Shown piece after piece: positions 60,519 to 64,000 of a stretch of DNA of 64,000 bases. Numbering within the stretch: position 1 is the first letter of the stretch; each line of letters starts with the position of its first letter. The position numbers were made by a program, and so were the translations under genes. The DNA is from Pedobacter riviphilus (GTDB taxonomy: Bacteria; Bacteroidota; Bacteroidia; Sphingobacteriales; Sphingobacteriaceae), in contig NZ_CP061171.1 in the NCBI RefSeq assembly GCF_014692875.1, positions 4,836,001-4,900,000 on the forward strand, read 5' to 3'. The notes beneath the pieces were generated by a model. That model worked only from the letters and a program-made list of their open reading frames with translations. It was not told the origin of the DNA and ran no database searches.

Positions 60519-61235
60519 CTATATCTCACAACCATTTTCATCACAAACGGCATCATCATTTTTGTTTAATGAAGTAAGCGTAGTTTTTGGCTGGGCAGAT
60601 TTCCACTCGGCAAAACTTTGGGTAAGTGCATCGGTAAATGCCTGAACAGGCTGAGCGCCCGAAACACCATATTTACGGTCCATTACAAAATAAGGCACAC
60701 CACGGATCCCTAAATTCTGGCTTTCATAAATATCATAACGAACGGCTTCGGCAAATTCATTTCCATTCAAAACCGATTTGGCCTCGTCCTTATCCAAACC
60801 AATTTCTACAGCAAGATCAATCAAAACATCAATTTCGCCGATATTTTTACTGTTCACAAAATGTGCTTCAAACAGTTTCTCTTCGGCTAAATCCTGAAGA
60901 TTATGTTTTGCTGCTAAATGGATCAAACGATGTGCGTTAAATGTATTTGCAGGAATATTCGTATCAAAATCCATCTTCAAACCAGCATTTGCAGCCATAT
61001 CCGCTACCTGTTTGGTCATTTGTTTAGCCTGTTCAATGGGCATTCCCTTGCTTCTCGAAAGGTAATCGTATACTGTTTCGTTATTCGTATTATGGTACTC
61101 AGGATTGAGCTGATAACTTTTCCAATCGACTTCAATCTCGTTTTTGAACGGTAGTTTTTCTATCGCCTGTTCAAAATGTCTTTTTCCGATATAGCAAAAC
61201 GGACACATTACGTCCGACCAGATTTCTACTTTCAT
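60519..61235 (-). CDS. DsbA-family oxidoreductase (FrnE-like)
   Basis: A 238-residue thioredoxin-fold protein with no signal peptide. The active site is CPFC in SDVMCPFCYIGKRHFEQA, and the cis-Pro loop is IRGVPYFVMDRKYGVSGAQ. A helical insertion lies between (residues about 70-155). FrnE-like proteins are cytoplasmic disulfide isomerases implicated in stress resistance (family knowledge). A C-terminal extension has two Cys (DAVCDENGCEI), an added redox pair. The exact box TAATTTTG 4 nt before the ATG suggests a leaderless mRNA. The gene is apparently transcribed alone. Confidence 0.92.
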   Translation of the reverse strand: MKVEIWSDVMCPFCYIGKRHFEQAIEKLPFKNEIEVDWKSYQLNPEYHNTNNETVYDYLSRSKGMPIEQAKQMTKQVADMAANAGLKMDFDTNIPANTFNAHRLIHLAAKHNLQDLAEEKLFEAHFVNSKNIGEIDVLIDLAVEIGLDKDEAKSVLNGNEFAEAVRYDIYESQNLGIRGVPYFVMDRKYGVSGAQPVQAFTDALTQSFAEWKSAQPKTTLTSLNKNDDAVCDENGCEI

Positions 61236-61239
61236 AATA

Positions 61240-61247
61240 CAAAATTA
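61240..61247 (-). promoter_or_regulatory. -7 box TAATTTTG, 4 nt before the DsbA-family gene
   Basis: Exact TAnnTTTG on the minus strand, ending 4 nt before the ATG at 61235, with no room for a ribosome-binding site. Confidence 0.55.
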
Positions 61248-61319
61248 AGCTGATTACAGTTGGCTAAAGTAAGGCCAAAGTAAAAAGCCACTATCGTTCA
61301 GGATAGCGGCTTCTCAAAT

Positions 61320-64000
61320 TTATTTATACAATTGGTTAAATATCAGCTTAAAAGTACCATGTGTTTGTGCCCTAAAAGCAATTTCAGGCCCAAAAGCAAG
61401 CAGTTTGCCTTTACCAACCCTCGCTTCGAAGGCCGTTACACCATCTTGCAGGTAAGCCTGCCCCCAGGCCCAGCCGCTGCGCAGCGGTGTGGCATTTTCG
61501 AACCACATTAAAGGTTTGATCTTTCCAGCCACAATGGCATCGCCTGTGAGCTTAAAAACAGGGCTATTATCGAAATATACATCAGCTTCCTTTTCCATGC
61601 CCCAATTGGTTGGTAAAGTAGTATCTACACCAACATTTAGAACACTTCCTGGAACATAATATTTTTCAGCAGGCAATCGTTTTTCTTCTCCGTTTACAAT
61701 TTCAACCATTGCATTCCGAACCGGAAGATTTAAATGATAGGCCAAATTGGTGCTACTACCTATGGTTACAATATTGCCGCCTGCCTCCAAAAATTTCTTC
61801 AATTCAGGGATTGATTTGTCGGCGGTGATCCTACCCAAACGATTTCTAAATTCTTGAGGGATTTCTTCTGCCTTTGGTCCGAAAGATCTGTTTCCGAATC
61901 CTCCGCCTTGTACCGGCGGTATGGCTCCGCTCACAAAAACAATTACATCGTATTTAGATTTTAAGTTCCCCGCGTCAATATCCTGTGGATAAATTACCGT
62001 TGCGTTATAATGATATTGTTCCATTAAAAATCGCACCCAGCCCGAAGCCATAGAGCCGCCGTAAGTATCCCAAAGGGCAATCCTTCCTGCAGAAATTTTA
62101 ATTTTATCTTTTGGGGCATTCGCACTTTTTAATTTGATATTCGCTTTTTCTAGTATTGCTTTTCCTGCTGATGAAACATAAAAATCGCCATTTTCAGTCG
62201 AACGGTAAACCTCAACTTTGCTTTTTAATAAATCATTAACCGCAGTATAAGAATCATTTTGTGCAGCACTTAACACATAGCCCGATCCATTTGGTAATTT
62301 GTTTTCTGATTTCAACAAAACACCATATGGACTTTTCTCAAACGGACCAGAAAAATCGTCGAGAATCCGATCAAATTTAACATCCATTAAATAGGCTAAT
62401 GTCCATCCTGCAGCATCGTATGGCGGAATTGGAGCACCACCTTCGTATTTAAAATCGTTCGGGTGATCCTGAGGTTCGAACATATCCAAAACGTGTGGAC
62501 GAAAAGCCTGATCGGTTTTTACGACATAACTTCCGGCAGGATAATTTTTCCCTGCAACGGTAAATGAAGCGGTTGCTTTTTGAACCACAATCCCTGTTCT
62601 GATCAAAGCATTTAAAAATTTAACTGCAGAGTTAAAATCAGGTTGATCGGCACTTAAAATATATCCGCGAGGATCTCTGTTTGCCGGAGCTTTCATCACC
62701 GTATCAAAAGCTTTCATACTGATCTGCCGTCTTGGCCCAAAATCGGCATCTCCGCCCGCAATTGCGGTACCTTTTTCGCCTTTTGCAGCGTTGTTAATGG
62801 CTTCAATTTTCTTTGGAGAGAACGACCAGGTATCTTTTTTACCTCGTTCTATTGAATTTCTGCCCATCTGATAAATGTTATACAACAATTCATCGCGGTA
62901 ACGTTGTGCATAATTTAAAACAGCATAATTTAGTGATACCGAATAATCGATCGAGTTTTTAAAGTACCATTTCCTCGGGGTAATCGGGTTTGGCGAATCG
63001 CCGCTTGGCAATAAACGCGAAGGAACCAAAGGAATTTCAGAAGGAGTAGGGTTCCCGATAATTTCGGTCAAGAGCCCAATCATATTATGAAAATAAGTGG
63101 TGGTTCTTAGTCCGCCATTATACCAGGTAGAATAAACTGATCCTCCGCGTTGGGTATAACCAGGTTTATTTTCCACATTCATTCGGTTGTGCATGGCTGC
63201 ACCAACCGCATCTAAACTGGTTAGTAAGGTTGGGTCGAAAACGTAATTGAACGGATCGCGGTAGGGAGGCCCAGCAACAACAGTTCCTGCCGGGCCAGCC
63301 TGATGGTGGTTATACATAATCTGCGGGATCCATTCGACAAAAAGCTGGCGACCAATATTCTGTGTTTCTTTAAGGTTTAGCATAAAGAAATCGCGGTTAT
63401 TATCATGGCCTGCATATTTTTCATATAAAACGGGTAAGCCTGAGGTTGTTCTTTTCTTGGGATCTTTCTCTCTCATGTACCAATTGCTCACCAGTTCTTG
63501 CCCATCAGGGTTGGCATGGGTAAACAAAACGATTACATTATCCAAAATACGCAGGGTTTCCGGATCTTTTCTGGAGGCAAATTCATAAGCGGTTTCGATT
63601 AGTTGATGTGCGCCCACTACTTCGTTGGCATGTAAACCACCATCTATCCAAACTACTGCTTTACCTTCCTGGGCTAATGCTTTTGCCTGCTCGGGTGTAA
63701 TTTCAGCATGCGCCAGTTGTTGCGAAATTTCTTTGTAACGGTCCAATTTCTTCAGGTTTTCGGGTGAAGAAACAATCAGCATATATTGGCTTCTGCCTTC
63801 TTCGGTTTTGCCAATATCAACCAGTTTAATGCGGTCAGAACTTGCCACGAGTTTCTTAAAGTAAGCTTCTGTTTGGGTATAATTGGCCAATTGATAATCG
63901 TCGCCGATATCAAAACCAAAATGCGATTTTGGCGTTGGCACTTCCTGTGCCAGTACAGCACAGCTATTTACCATTAAAAAAGCAACAAAAAGCCCTTTAA
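61320..64000 (-). CDS. M14-family zinc carboxypeptidase-like protein (N-terminus cut by window edge)
   Basis: At least 893 residues. The frame is open at the right edge, and the first visible residues (FVAFLMVNSCAVLAQE) are the end of a signal peptide, so only a few residues are missing; the first ATG in the window is internal to it. The M14 zinc site is intact: His and Glu in DGGLHANEVVGAHQ, and His in YNHHQAGPAG. NPDGQELV and NNRDFF precede the latter. The remaining 550 residues include strand-rich domains and a glutamine-amidotransferase-like segment. Large M14 proteins of this type are common in Bacteroidota periplasm. Catalytic Glu cannot be placed with certainty. Confidence 0.92.
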   Translation of the reverse strand, partial: KGLFVAFLMVNSCAVLAQEVPTPKSHFGFDIGDDYQLANYTQTEAYFKKLVASSDRIKLVDIGKTEEGRSQYMLIVSSPENLKKLDRYKEISQQLAHAEITPEQAKALAQEGKAVVWIDGGLHANEVVGAHQLIETAYEFASRKDPETLRILDNVIVLFTHANPDGQELVSNWYMREKDPKKRTTSGLPVLYEKYAGHDNNRDFFMLNLKETQNIGRQLFVEWIPQIMYNHHQAGPAGTVVAGPPYRDPFNYVFDPTLLTSLDAVGAAMHNRMNVENKPGYTQRGGSVYSTWYNGGLRTTTYFHNMIGLLTEIIGNPTPSEIPLVPSRLLPSGDSPNPITPRKWYFKNSIDYSVSLNYAVLNYAQRYRDELLYNIYQMGRNSIERGKKDTWSFSPKKIEAINNAAKGEKGTAIAGGDADFGPRRQISMKAFDTVMKAPANRDPRGYILSADQPDFNSAVKFLNALIRTGIVVQKATASFTVAGKNYPAGSYVVKTDQAFRPHVLDMFEPQDHPNDFKYEGGAPIPPYDAAGWTLAYLMDVKFDRILDDFSGPFEKSPYGVLLKSENKLPNGSGYVLSAAQNDSYTAVNDLLKSKVEVYRSTENGDFYVSSAGKAILEKANIKLKSANAPKDKIKISAGRIALWDTYGGSMASGWVRFLMEQYHYNATVIYPQDIDAGNLKSKYDVIVFVSGAIPPVQGGGFGNRSFGPKAEEIPQEFRNRLGRITADKSIPELKKFLEAGGNIVTIGSSTNLAYHLNLPVRNAMVEIVNGEEKRLPAEKYYVPGSVLNVGVDTTLPTNWGMEKEADVYFDNSPVFKLTGDAIVAGKIKPLMWFENATPLRSGWAWGQAYLQDGVTAFEARVGKGKLLAFGPEIAFRAQTHGTFKLIFNQLYK

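Overview
The window looks like a stretch of core chromosome from a Bacteroidota bacterium, most probably a Pedobacter-like member of Sphingobacteriaceae (inference, not proven). Reasons: AT-rich DNA, weak or absent Shine-Dalgarno sequences, promoter boxes of the Bacteroidota TAnnTTTG type, 7TM-DISM histidine kinase, CarboxypepD-regulatory-like, DUF3078, DUF5916, GxxExxY and SusC-plug-like sequences, and a ribosomal protein S16 with a long Ala/Glu tail. There is no rRNA, tRNA, CRISPR array, prophage or intact insertion sequence that I can see.

Layout. 1-4.5 kb: end of an O-methyltransferase, two paralogous LysM glucosaminidases, a regulatory-like-domain protein overlapped by a small HExxH membrane protein, and a DUF3078 outer-membrane protein. 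4.5-9 kb: a siderophore-interacting flavoreductase divergent from a PchR-like AraC regulator with a direct-repeat operator candidate between them, then a DUF5916 protein. 9-16.8 kb: ffh, a YifB ATPase, GxxExxY protein, small lipoprotein, Crp-family regulator, DJ-1/PfpI protein, beta-CASP hydrolase. 16.9-30.8 kb: proBA, an S9 oligopeptidase, an M16 peptidase, peptide deformylase, a NifU/Mrp iron-sulfur pair, an AsmA-like/GT51 fusion, hpt, psd. 31-36 kb: MscS channel and the rpsP-rimM-(lipoprotein)-trmD-rplS cluster. 36-47 kb: a giant VIT/VWA protein carrying a SusC plug signature, YbjQ, pfkA, a split DsbD system, birA, rsfS, ftsH, a LUD protein. 47-64 kb: a papain-like candidate beside a decayed gene, a two-component system, a FabH-like synthase, TPR protein, zinc-ribbon/Nif3 pair, TM2/DUF2752 pair, mfd, DUF3820, a DsbA-like protein and an M14 peptidase running off the right edge.

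How the genes fit together: most are housekeeping (protein targeting, translation, proline synthesis, redox folding, cell wall, DNA repair). The accessory material is iron uptake control (4.5-6.3 kb), surface/secreted proteins, and an unusually rich set of intergenic repeats: heptad AGTCnnn arrays at four loci, palindromic REP/MITE-like elements of several families, TTAACC-rich tracts, and a 32-bp tandem hairpin repeat after mfd. A further recurring feature is a -7 promoter box placed only 4-7 nt before the start codon of many genes, which would give leaderless mRNAs. I found no clear multi-gene system that I would call new. The best leads are the repeat arrays, the start-proximal promoters, the VIT/VWA-plug fusion, and the small HExxH protein.
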